Below are positions 14,651-22,422 of a stretch of 64,000 nucleotides of DNA, piece after piece. Every line of letters begins with the position of its first letter. The first letter of the stretch is position 1. The notes beneath the pieces were generated by a model, which worked only from the letters and a program-made list of their open reading frames with translations, ran no database searches and was not told where the DNA came from. Location of the stretch: positions 1-64,000 of IMG/VR virus record IMGVR_UViG_3300010160_002125; one strand, written 5' to 3'. This DNA comes from a virus. The translations under genes and the position numbers were made by a program.

Positions 14651-15394
14651 ATGATCGGAATTATAGGATACGGCATGGTGGGCAAGGCCGTAGAATACGG
14701 GTTCTCTAAAACAACCTGTATTATTTCAGACCCACAGTACAACACAACTACAGTTAAAGACGTAGTAGCCGCAAATCCAGAAGCTATCTTTGTATGTGTA
14801 CCTACACCAACAGATGAAACAAACTATGCTGTACTTAAACAAGTTCTTACCAATATTAAAAATGCACAGTATACAGGTATAACTGTAGTCAAAAGCACAA
14901 TATTACCGCAATACTTAGAAGTATTTGATGTAGTATACAATCCTGAGTTTCTTTCTAGGGCTACCAGCCTAGAGGACTTTGTAAACCCGCCCTATGTTGT
15001 TATAGGCGGAAATAAAGCACCACAGGTCTTAGACATTTATCGCAAATACTCTACAGTAGACACTACTAATGCTTTTTTAGTTGACATCCCCACGGCCTGT
15101 ATGGTTAAATACACTATGAATAGCTTTTATGCTTTGAAGGTGATATTTATGAACGGTATGTACGATGTTGCTGAACAAATGGGTGCAGATTGGACAAATG
15201 CAACTGCAATATTAGCCAAACACCCGTGGATGGGGTCGAATCATTATCAAGTACCCGGCACAGACGGAGAAAGAGGATTCGGCGGACCGTGTTTACCAAA
15301 AGATACCAAAGCACTGGCTAGCACATACGAGCTACCACTTTTAACCAAAGTGATAGAGTTGAATAACAAATATAGAAACATTAAGGAAAGATAA
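14651..15394 (+). CDS. UDP-glucose/GDP-mannose dehydrogenase-like protein (short form), 247 aa
   Basis: Rossmann start IGIIGYGMVGKAVEYGF (G6-x-G8-x2-G11), then VPTPTD (51-55), KSTILP (81-86), NPEFL (97-101), the K153 and N157 region, and the catalytic cysteine motif GFGGPCLPKD (C214). These enzymes oxidise an NDP-sugar at C6 to the uronic acid. It is only 247 aa, lacking the usual C-terminal UDP-binding domain of 400-450 aa enzymes; phage short forms of this kind exist. AGGA lies before the ATG, and its stop overlaps the next start. Confidence 0.85.
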   Translation: MIGIIGYGMVGKAVEYGFSKTTCIISDPQYNTTTVKDVVAANPEAIFVCVPTPTDETNYAVLKQVLTNIKNAQYTGITVVKSTILPQYLEVFDVVYNPEFLSRATSLEDFVNPPYVVIGGNKAPQVLDIYRKYSTVDTTNAFLVDIPTACMVKYTMNSFYALKVIFMNGMYDVAEQMGADWTNATAILAKHPWMGSNHYQVPGTDGERGFGGPCLPKDTKALASTYELPLLTKVIELNNKYRNIKER

Positions 15395-16500
15395 TGGTAA
15401 TTGACCTAAACGTAACTAGTACTTGCAATCTAGCATGTACCTATTGCTCAGAAGGATTTGAATGCGGACTCAGTACGCAATTTGAAGAAAACACTTCCGT
15501 GACTCTAGAAAATATTGAAGAGTTTATGAGCAAGTTTAGTGACCCTAAACGAGACATTTACTTTTGGGGTGGCGAACCTTTTGTTAATTGGGAATTCTGT
15601 CGCGGTGTGATGGAAAAGTATATTGACAATCCTAACTATAACTTTTTCTTTTATACCAACGGTGTTTATCTAAAGAAGTATATGAAAGAGCTAGTACGTT
15701 TCCATCAATCCATGCCAGGCAGACTTAAAATACAGGTTAGCTATGACGGCAAACCAGTTAACGATATCACACGCATTGACAAGACAGGCAACCCAAGTAG
15801 CAGTTTGGTTAAATCAAATTATCTTGCAGCCAAGCAAGCTGGTCTAGCAGTTAAAATGAAATCAGTATTAACTGCTGAACACTTTCATCTAATCTACGAA
15901 GCTTTCTTAGATGTTATTACCCTAGACGAAAACTATTTTCCAACACCAGATATGTACAGTCATTTGACTGAGGAAGAGTTCATGCCTAGACTGGCAGTGC
16001 TCAACGAAGGGCTAGCCAAGATTGCCAAGTACATTTATCTAAACAAACTGCCTCCAGAAAAGTTTGGTTGGTTCACACAAAGTCGTGCCCTATGTGCTAG
16101 TGGTATTAACTATGTGTCAGTGGACCTCAACGGCGACATTAGTCCATGCCATGGTTGTATGTACAAAGAAAGTCATGCACACGTAATGGGTAATATTCTT
16201 AAGGCGCCGGACATTGATGCGTTGATTGCAGAGAAAACAGCAATGTATAGAGATGCACTAAAGAATCAACCACTTGATTGTATGAGTTGTGATGCACAGT
16301 TCTGTATGAAGTGTAATGCGGCTACATATGAAAAATCAGAGAAAGACACTTACTTAGAAAAGTGGAGTGATCATACTGCTAACTGGCAAGTGTGTAAGGT
16401 ATTCAAGTCTAACGAGATTGTACACCATGCATTACGTACAGCTCTAAAGTCATACAAGAAGCCAACTATTATTATCAAAGCGGAGCAATGTACAGTCTAA
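15394..16500 (+). CDS. radical SAM/SPASM-type maturase 1, 368 aa
   Basis: Canonical [4Fe-4S] motif C11-x3-C15-x2-C18 (TCNLACTYCSE), SAM-contacting FWGGEPFVNW (about 58-67), YTNG strand end, and a C-terminal cysteine set (CASG, SPCHGC, DCMSCDAQFCMKCN) typical of SPASM/twitch auxiliary clusters. SPASM proteins commonly modify peptides or proteins (thioether links, oxidations). It leads the radical SAM genes that precede four Cys-rich fibre genes. Substrate is not known. Confidence 0.9.
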   Translation: MVIDLNVTSTCNLACTYCSEGFECGLSTQFEENTSVTLENIEEFMSKFSDPKRDIYFWGGEPFVNWEFCRGVMEKYIDNPNYNFFFYTNGVYLKKYMKELVRFHQSMPGRLKIQVSYDGKPVNDITRIDKTGNPSSSLVKSNYLAAKQAGLAVKMKSVLTAEHFHLIYEAFLDVITLDENYFPTPDMYSHLTEEEFMPRLAVLNEGLAKIAKYIYLNKLPPEKFGWFTQSRALCASGINYVSVDLNGDISPCHGCMYKESHAHVMGNILKAPDIDALIAEKTAMYRDALKNQPLDCMSCDAQFCMKCNAATYEKSEKDTYLEKWSDHTANWQVCKVFKSNEIVHHALRTALKSYKKPTIIIKAEQCTV

Positions 16501-16501
16501 T

Positions 16502-17626
16502 ATGTTTACACTAGAGATATCAGTAACAGAAAAATGTAACCTTGGGTGTCCATATTGTTACGTGGCCAACCGTCCCACATGGATGGAACCTGAGACTTTT
16601 GATAATGCGATGCCCGAGCTTTATAATCTAATGAAGCGTAGCAACGACAGCGAGTTTCACGTTAGCTTCTTTGGTGGAGAGCCGTTACTTAATTGGGATT
16701 TAATCACCTACGCTGTACCAAAGCTAACAGCAGACCCTAAGTGCAAAGGCATTAACATTATTACTAATCTAACAATGATTGATGCTGATAAAGCCAAATA
16801 TCTAAAAGAACACGGAGTCGGAGTCAGTTGGTCATTTGACGGCATGAGTTCTAATACTACTCGTCCGTTATTACCTTTGTTAGAAAACACTAACCCAGAA
16901 ACTGGAGAATTGTTTGACGGCATCCTTGACATGTATAATCACAAGAAGGATATCATTACAGATTTAACTAACGGTTGTAAGGTAATGATATGGCCCGGCA
17001 ATACCAAAGACATGACAGAGAACTTTGAGTTCTTGTTAAGTTGGGGAATTGAACATCCAGACTTTTCTATTGTACGTGATGATGTATGGACAGAAGATGA
17101 CCTGCATGAGTATCGTAGAGAACTAATTAGACTAACCGATTGTTATATTGCTAAACTAAAAGCAGGAATACCTTGTTCAGTTGGATTCCTACGTTTATCT
17201 ATCTTAGACATCTTGTACGGATTGGTCAAAGGTAAACGCCCGTTTGGTTGCTTTGCCGGAACGCACGGCGGAGTATTAATGAGCAGTGGTGAGTTTTATC
17301 CTTGTGCTCGATTTGCATCTAAGAAGATTATGAAGATGGACAGTGACTATGACTTCAAGTACTATCAAGACATATTCAACCCACAGAACTTTGACAAGTG
17401 CGAGCCTTGCCAATTAAAACAAGTTTGTAATGCAGGATGTACATACAGTCAAGTTACCAACGGCAACAAGCCCTTAGACAGTATCTGCGAAATCTTTCAT
17501 ATCACTAATGAGCAGGCCATGCGTGTTGTAGAAGAATGTAAAGATGTCCCAGTATTCCAAGATTTAATACTACACTACTTACAAAATGTTGGTGTAGAGA
17601 ATGAAGGCGTGGAGTGTAGAAACTAA
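16502..17626 (+). CDS. radical SAM/SPASM-type maturase 2, 374 aa
   Basis: C12-x3-C16-x2-C19 (KCNLGCPYCYV), FFGGEPLLNW, and a textbook SPASM tail: CFAGTHGGVLMSSGEFYPCAR and then CEPCQLKQVCNAGC ... C. The second is a paralog of the first in layout, with separate substrates or steps possible. It sits one base after the previous stop and shares its stop with the next start. Confidence 0.9.
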   Translation: MFTLEISVTEKCNLGCPYCYVANRPTWMEPETFDNAMPELYNLMKRSNDSEFHVSFFGGEPLLNWDLITYAVPKLTADPKCKGINIITNLTMIDADKAKYLKEHGVGVSWSFDGMSSNTTRPLLPLLENTNPETGELFDGILDMYNHKKDIITDLTNGCKVMIWPGNTKDMTENFEFLLSWGIEHPDFSIVRDDVWTEDDLHEYRRELIRLTDCYIAKLKAGIPCSVGFLRLSILDILYGLVKGKRPFGCFAGTHGGVLMSSGEFYPCARFASKKIMKMDSDYDFKYYQDIFNPQNFDKCEPCQLKQVCNAGCTYSQVTNGNKPLDSICEIFHITNEQAMRVVEECKDVPVFQDLILHYLQNVGVENEGVECRN

Positions 17627-17919
17627 TGAAAAGCATATTAAAGATCCCAGTTAAAGTTGAAATGGCTCCGGTAGAGCATGTTTCAGACCGTGTATTATCT
17701 GTAGACGAATTATCATTGCAAATTGAAGAAGCTCGCAAGGGCAAAGCTAAAGTTGATAGTCAGTATGTTGGATACGATGATCTTAATAGAGGTCACCTCT
17801 ATGACTATAAGTTTGACTACGGACAATTTCTATCTAGTATGAGTCATATTATTAGAGAAGCCAAGAGTCGTCCGCAAGACAACCGATATAAAAATTCACA
17901 TGAGATGATTATCCAATGA
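17626..17919 (+). CDS. hypothetical protein between radical SAM genes, 97 aa
   Basis: Lies with ATG/TAATG overlap between two radical SAM genes, so it is probably their partner. Contains LSVDELSLQIEEARKGKAK (helical) and Tyr/Asp-rich DDLNRGHLYDYKFDYGQF. It could be a peptide-binding adaptor or a substrate; no recognition-element fold is evident by eye. Confidence 0.7.
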   Translation: MKSILKIPVKVEMAPVEHVSDRVLSVDELSLQIEEARKGKAKVDSQYVGYDDLNRGHLYDYKFDYGQFLSSMSHIIREAKSRPQDNRYKNSHEMIIQ

Positions 17920-18788
17920 TACCTATTGTTAGTGAATTTTATGTAGGAGATAAAACAGACAAACCTGCACCTGCAGGATCGGCTGTTAATGTTCTATATT
18001 TTACTAACAAGTGTAATTTGGCCTGTACCTATTGCTATGAAGACTTGCCAGGCCGACCGCCACAAATATTAACCAAAGAAGACATTGTCAAACACGTTGA
18101 TGCTATCCTTGCTCGAGAAGATCCTAAAAGCCAAACACTAATTGTATTATTTGGCGGCGAGCCTACACTTGAATGGGAGAATGTTTGCTTTGCTATGGAC
18201 TATGCTTTTAGTAAAAAACGTAATGTACATTTTAACATGACCACTAACGGTATCAAATACCTAAGTCAAAACTTCATAGATGAAACTATGAACAACTTCT
18301 TTTATAAAAAAGGGCTGTTATCTATCGACGTTAGTTTTGACGGAGTTGGTAACAAAGATCGAGTGTTTCATAATGGTACAGATAGTACAAAGAGCATGAT
18401 TGAAGTGTTTACTAATTTAGTAAAAAATAAGTTTAGATATCGTATGCGTTATACTATTCATAAGTTTAACATAAACTATGTGTATAAGGATATGACTAAG
18501 TTAATCAAAACGTTTAATCCAGAGCGTATGATTACTAGTGTAGCTTGGGATACCCTATCACCTAAGGATATTGAGAAGCTATCTGAGATTAAAAATCAGC
18601 TAAGAAATGACTGGATAAATAAAGCAGTATCTGTGCCTGTATGCGAATTATTTTGCGACATGTGCAGTGGATGCGGTGAACGCAAAGAGTTAAAGACATA
18701 TTTTACTAACGAGGGTAACGTAACAACCTATGGAAATTACGAAAACTCTCCAAAATTTCATGATTTTAAGGACAAAGAAATAAAATGA
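17916..18788 (+). CDS. radical SAM protein 3, 290 aa
   Basis: C34-x3-C38-x2-C41 (KCNLACTYCYE), LFGGEPTLEW, MTTNG, and a short cysteine cluster near the end (CELFCDMCSGCGERK) that could hold an auxiliary Fe-S cluster. Shorter than the first two. ATGA overlaps on both sides. Confidence 0.9.
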   Translation: MIPIVSEFYVGDKTDKPAPAGSAVNVLYFTNKCNLACTYCYEDLPGRPPQILTKEDIVKHVDAILAREDPKSQTLIVLFGGEPTLEWENVCFAMDYAFSKKRNVHFNMTTNGIKYLSQNFIDETMNNFFYKKGLLSIDVSFDGVGNKDRVFHNGTDSTKSMIEVFTNLVKNKFRYRMRYTIHKFNINYVYKDMTKLIKTFNPERMITSVAWDTLSPKDIEKLSEIKNQLRNDWINKAVSVPVCELFCDMCSGCGERKELKTYFTNEGNVTTYGNYENSPKFHDFKDKEIK

Positions 18789-19183
18789 CACAGATGACTA
18801 TAAATGAAAAATTAGAAAAGATTCTAGAGATTATCAAACTTATGGAAGTTGAGGATGATCCGGGCGTTTCTACAATTATGTTAGATGGCTTCATCCTATC
18901 TATGAACATTATTAAAGAATTATCTGAACAGACTGAACCTGCTAACACTCTTGATATTTCTAAACAGATAGAAATGGTTACGTCAATTTTAGGTATTTCA
19001 TTACATGATCTAGTTATGCAAATTATCAAAGAAATGAATGAGAATCAAGAGATGCCTGATAAAGAAGTTGATAAAAACACTTTAGATTTTATTACATCGG
19101 CGGAGAATCTTGACGACTATGATAAGTTTCTAGCACAAGCTAAAGCCAAAGAAGATTTAGACTTTTTGTCAAAAGCAATTTAA
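18785..19183 (+). CDS. hypothetical acidic helical protein, 132 aa
   Basis: Acidic protein, mainly helices (KLEKILEIIKLMEVEDD; LVMQIIKEMNENQEM). Directly before the four Cys-rich fibre genes and after a radical SAM gene; a chaperone or adaptor for the fibre substrates is possible. A good ribosome site (GGAGATAGGAG) follows its stop for the next gene. Confidence 0.75.
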   Translation: MTQMTINEKLEKILEIIKLMEVEDDPGVSTIMLDGFILSMNIIKELSEQTEPANTLDISKQIEMVTSILGISLHDLVMQIIKEMNENQEMPDKEVDKNTLDFITSAENLDDYDKFLAQAKAKEDLDFLSKAI

Positions 19184-19196
19184 GGAGATAGGAGCG

Positions 19197-19769
19197 ATGA
19201 CGTTACCAACATTAGCGGCGGGCATAGTAAAAGACATATATGGCACGGATGCTTCTGATGCTGTAACACACGGGCTTACACCTGTTAATAATACTAACAA
19301 AACATCTGGTGCTATATTTTATAATATAGCACTAAAAGCCAATGCAGAAAGAGTGAGACGTGGTAAGTCGTCAGTTAATATCCCAACAGATTATTTTACT
19401 GGAAAGTTATATGCTAGTAAAATTCAAGAAATAAAAACAAATGTAGAAGTTACAGGCCCTGCAGAAACTCAAGCATACAATACCAACTATGGCGGCGGAT
19501 CCAATAGCGGCAATCCGCCAGCAGTGACCACATTCAGTCAACTGCCTGCACCAAGCGGAGCATCTGATTTTGTAAAAGGTGCAAAAATAACCAGTGCTAT
19601 TGTTAATGCATTGATTAATGAAATTAATGCCGCTGGTAACACATGTACTTGTAACTGCAACTATTGCACCTGCAACTGCAACTATTGCACCTGCAACTGC
19701 AACTACTCATGTACTTGTAATTGCAACTACAGTGATGAACAACTTAAAAGTCAAGTGGAGTACATATAA
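19197..19769 (+). CDS. Cys-heptad fibre-like protein A, 190 aa
   Basis: Fibre-like body with RVRRGKSSVNIPTDYFTGKL and an ITSAIVNALINEINAAG helix common in phage structural proteins, then four copies of C-T-C-N-C-N-Y (12 cysteines, the fourth copy separated by Ser), then SDEQLKSQVEYI. The SDE..K..VEYI ending matches the opening of the S74 intramolecular chaperone (SDxRLKxNIxxI), but the gene stops there. The Cys tail could bind metal, form disulfides or be modified by the neighbouring radical SAM enzymes. Stop and next start abut (TAAATG). Confidence 0.85.
   Translation: MTLPTLAAGIVKDIYGTDASDAVTHGLTPVNNTNKTSGAIFYNIALKANAERVRRGKSSVNIPTDYFTGKLYASKIQEIKTNVEVTGPAETQAYNTNYGGGSNSGNPPAVTTFSQLPAPSGASDFVKGAKITSAIVNALINEINAAGNTCTCNCNYCTCNCNYCTCNCNYSCTCNCNYSDEQLKSQVEYI
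19644..19730 (+). repeat. Cys-heptad repeat coding block (protein A)
   Basis: Four 21-base units encoding C-T-C-N-C-N-Y, three contiguous (19644-19706) and a fourth after one codon (19710-19730). Codons differ between units (TGT/TGC, AAC/AAT) while the residues do not, so the protein sequence is being kept. Confidence 0.9.
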
Positions 19770-20483
19770 ATGGCATTACCAAGTTTTCCAATTAGGGCAT
19801 TCGCCTCGGGCGGTAGTCATGCTCCTAACGGAAATCCAGCGTACCGAGCGCAAAATGGAATTATGTCATCTGTATACGGCACTACTACCGGTAAAACAGT
19901 CAGTTATAATATAGCCGAAGTAGCATCTACTGATTTGATGCGAGAAAACAAATTACTAGATATAGCAAACAAGGCAGTATTGGAACGAACACGCCGAGGC
20001 GGATCAGCAATACAGATACCAGGTGGATATTTTAGTGGACAAATTTATGGTTCAAGAGTTCAAGATATTGTTAATGTATTACAAGTATCCGGACCCGATA
20101 ATGAACAAGCATATAACGGTACAGGGCAGGGAACTAATTCTCCCTGGGGATATTATCAAACTGGTAATAATGTAACATATGATAATTATGGAAATCCTAT
20201 TAACAATCCAGTATATTCAGCAGTAGCCGATCCAACCGCAGTAACTTACCCAAAAGCAGCCGCACCATCGGTTGGGGTATCATTCTCTAAGGGTGATCAA
20301 ATATCATCGTTGAATATCAATACATTAATTAGAACAATTAATAATGCTGGCAATGTATGTACTTGTAACTGCAACTACTGCACTTGCAACTGCAACTATT
20401 GCACCTGTAATTGTAACTATGGCTGTACCTGTAACTGCAATTACAGTGACGAAAGAGTTAAGGCAGAAGTGGAGTACATGTAA
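19770..20483 (+). CDS. Cys-heptad fibre-like protein B, 237 aa
   Basis: Longest of the four. N-terminal extension, then NIAEVASTDLMRENKLLDIA, IQIPGGYFSGQIYGSRVQDI, a Gly/Asn/Tyr-rich middle (YYQTGNNVTYDNYGNPINN), KGDQISSLNINTLIRTINNAG, the four-heptad tail and SDERVKAEVEYM. It shares long stretches with protein D and its Tyr/Asn middle with protein C, a mosaic pattern. Confidence 0.85.
   Translation: MALPSFPIRAFASGGSHAPNGNPAYRAQNGIMSSVYGTTTGKTVSYNIAEVASTDLMRENKLLDIANKAVLERTRRGGSAIQIPGGYFSGQIYGSRVQDIVNVLQVSGPDNEQAYNGTGQGTNSPWGYYQTGNNVTYDNYGNPINNPVYSAVADPTAVTYPKAAAPSVGVSFSKGDQISSLNINTLIRTINNAGNVCTCNCNYCTCNCNYCTCNCNYGCTCNCNYSDERVKAEVEYM
20358..20444 (+). repeat. Cys-heptad repeat coding block (protein B)
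   Basis: Three contiguous C-T-C-N-C-N-Y units (20358-20420), a Gly codon, then the fourth (20424-20444). Synonymous codon differences again exceed amino-acid change. Confidence 0.9.
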
Positions 20484-21128
20484 ATGGCATCCTTAACAGC
20501 AAGCCCATACGGATATAATGCATCAAACGCTGTATCGCCTATTGGCGGCTATGTTGGTGCTGGAATGTTAATAAGTGGATCGCACATCCGTGTTATAGCA
20601 GAAGAGGCAATCGCTGAGCGAGTTCGTAGAGGCCAAGCCAATATTACTATTCCTCCAGGATATTATTCAGGAACAATTTCAGCTTCACGTCTTCAAGACG
20701 TTATTACAGTAGCATCAGTAGCAGGACCTGCTCAAACACAAGCATATAACGGAGCATGGCAAGGATATAACAGCTCTAACGGCTATTACGATACTGGAGG
20801 TCGTACACCAGTATATGACAATTATGGTAATCTGATTAGATACGATGTAGTCTATGCGTCATTACCGGCTCCAGAAATTGTTTACTACTATCAGCAAGGC
20901 GCACCAAATTTTTATGTATCATTTTCGAGTTTAGTTGGATCAACTATTAGTGCTAGTCATATAAACGAATTAATTAGTGGAATTAATGCGGCTAAAGCCG
21001 TTTGTACTTGTAACTGTAACTATTGCACCTGTAACTGTAACTATTGCACCTGTAACTGTAACTATGGCTGTACCTGTAACTGCAACTATAGTGATGAAAG
21101 AGTGAAGGCAGAGGTGGAGTACATGTAA
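20484..21128 (+). CDS. Cys-heptad fibre-like protein C, 214 aa
   Basis: Body with VIAEEAIAERVRRGQANITI and PPGYYSGTISASRLQDVITV, a TYDNYGN-like middle (PVYDNYGNLIRYDVV), the ISASHINELISGINAAK helix, four heptads and SDERVKAEVEYM, identical at the end to protein B. No gap to either neighbour. Confidence 0.85.
   Translation: MASLTASPYGYNASNAVSPIGGYVGAGMLISGSHIRVIAEEAIAERVRRGQANITIPPGYYSGTISASRLQDVITVASVAGPAQTQAYNGAWQGYNSSNGYYDTGGRTPVYDNYGNLIRYDVVYASLPAPEIVYYYQQGAPNFYVSFSSLVGSTISASHINELISGINAAKAVCTCNCNYCTCNCNYCTCNCNYGCTCNCNYSDERVKAEVEYM
21003..21089 (+). repeat. Cys-heptad repeat coding block (protein C)
   Basis: Units at 21003-21065 (three) and 21069-21089 (fourth, after a Gly codon). Here most Asn codons before Cys pair with TGT/TGC alternation different from protein A. 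Confidence 0.9.
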
Positions 21129-21761
21129 ATGTCGTTACCTACGATATCAGGACTAACTACATCAGTATACGGCACTAATTCTAGTAACGCTGTAGGTTAT
21201 AATATAGCCGAAGTAGCATCCACTGATTTGATGCGAGAAAACAAATTAATAGAGATTGCCAATAATGCTGTATCGGAACGAACACGGCGCGGTCAATCGG
21301 CAATACAGATACCAGGTGGATATTTTAGCGGAAGAATTTATGGCTCACGGGTACAAGATATTATTAATGTAGTACAAGTAGCTGGACCGGCGGCAACACA
21401 AGCATATAATGGCGCAGGACAGGGAACTAACAGTAGCGATGGAAGAGGCCCAATCATTGGATATACGCCCGGCCGCTTTAGACTCCCTATATACGGTCCT
21501 TTGGTACAACCAGAAGTAGTAACTTACCCACAAACTGCGGCGCCATCATTTGGGGTATCATTCTCTAAGGGAGATCAAATATCATCGTTGAATATTAACA
21601 CATTAATTAGAACAATTAATAATGCTGGTGCAGCCTGCACCTGTAACTGCAACTACTGCACCTGTAACTGCAACTACTGCACCTGTAATTGTAACTATGC
21701 ATGTACCTGTAACTGCAATTATAGTGATGAACAAGTTAAAACTAACATAGAATACATATAA
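21129..21761 (+). CDS. Cys-heptad fibre-like protein D, 210 aa
   Basis: Shares NIAEVASTDLMRENKL, IQIPGGYFSGRIYGSRVQDI and KGDQISSLNINTLIRTINNAG with protein B, but has a different middle (GPIIGYTPGRFRLPIYGPL). Four heptads with an Ala spacer, then SDEQVKTNIEYI. The stop TAA shares its last A with the ATG of the S74-like gene, so translation is coupled. Confidence 0.85.
   Translation: MSLPTISGLTTSVYGTNSSNAVGYNIAEVASTDLMRENKLIEIANNAVSERTRRGQSAIQIPGGYFSGRIYGSRVQDIINVVQVAGPAATQAYNGAGQGTNSSDGRGPIIGYTPGRFRLPIYGPLVQPEVVTYPQTAAPSFGVSFSKGDQISSLNINTLIRTINNAGAACTCNCNYCTCNCNYCTCNCNYACTCNCNYSDEQVKTNIEYI
21636..21722 (+). repeat. Cys-heptad repeat coding block (protein D)
   Basis: Units at 21636-21698 (three) and 21702-21722 (fourth, after an Ala codon). 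Confidence 0.9.
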
Positions 21762-22027
21762 TGAGTTTAGAAAAAATAAAACAGCTTCGACCCGCAGAGC
21801 ATATATACACAGACAGCACAAAAGGTGATACTGTACGTAAAACTATGAGCTGTATGGCACAGAATATAAACGAGATTTGGCCAATAGAAAAATACACTAT
21901 TTTGGAAAAAGACAAGGACGGTTACTTTATTGTTGCCAATCCGCATCAGTTAATTTTTCCATTGATCAAAGCAGTACAAGAATTATCTGAGGAAATTGAA
22001 AGGTTAAAAAATGAAAGAACTAAGTGA
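21761..22027 (+). CDS. stand-alone S74-like chaperone domain, 88 aa
   Basis: Reads as the remainder of a peptidase S74/intramolecular chaperone domain: SLEKIKQLRPAEHIY matches the (I)e.alekiklLrpv.f.y step, MSCMAQNINEIWP the v.GfiAQEveevfPe step, KDGYFIVANPHQLIFPLIKA the gyk.VdY..Lv.lLveA step, and VQELSEEIERLKNE the C-terminal coiled coil. In the usual protein this follows SDERLKxNI directly. Here the four upstream proteins end with that opening strand and this gene supplies the rest, so it may act in trans as a fibre-folding chaperone. Recognition is by eye. Confidence 0.65.
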   Translation: MSLEKIKQLRPAEHIYTDSTKGDTVRKTMSCMAQNINEIWPIEKYTILEKDKDGYFIVANPHQLIFPLIKAVQELSEEIERLKNERTK

Positions 22028-22421
22028 ATATAAAGAAGTTGAAGGTATTCCAGCTAGCACTTATGCGGGCAAAGCAGCCAAGGCAGTTAAAACTAAAGCT
22101 CGCGGAATCCTAGGAGACGATTTATTAATTTTTAAATTAATAGATTTTGTTTCTTTTATGTTGCTTAATAATAAGTTTGCCAACAAAGGGATTTTTATCA
22201 CCGATGATAACAAAGAAGAGTGTTATATCAAAATAATTGAAGCAGGCGACGAATCTTTAATTACAGACCTTGAAAGATATATTTCTTTAAAAGATGATAT
22301 TAAAGCTATCGAGGCTAATAAAGCAGAGTACCAGGAAATTATCAAAAAATTGCAATTACTGCCTGATCAAAACGACGAAAATGCTGTAAATAAGATAGTA
22401 GAAGACTATCTAAGGAGATAA
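22011..22421 (+). CDS. hypothetical protein, 136 aa
   Basis: Overlaps the S74-like gene by 17 bases. Basic Ala/Lys start (AGKAAKAVKTKARG), then helices (LKDDIKAIEANKAEYQEII) that may form a coiled coil. Possibly a fibre or chaperone partner; unknown. Confidence 0.75.
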   Translation: MKELSEYKEVEGIPASTYAGKAAKAVKTKARGILGDDLLIFKLIDFVSFMLLNNKFANKGIFITDDNKEECYIKIIEAGDESLITDLERYISLKDDIKAIEANKAEYQEIIKKLQLLPDQNDENAVNKIVEDYLRR

Positions 22422-22422
22422 T

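Noticed and set aside
19644-21722. The 21-base Cys repeats as a CRISPR-like or assembly artefact array
   Set aside because: They are coding, in frame, without spacers, and vary in synonymous codons.
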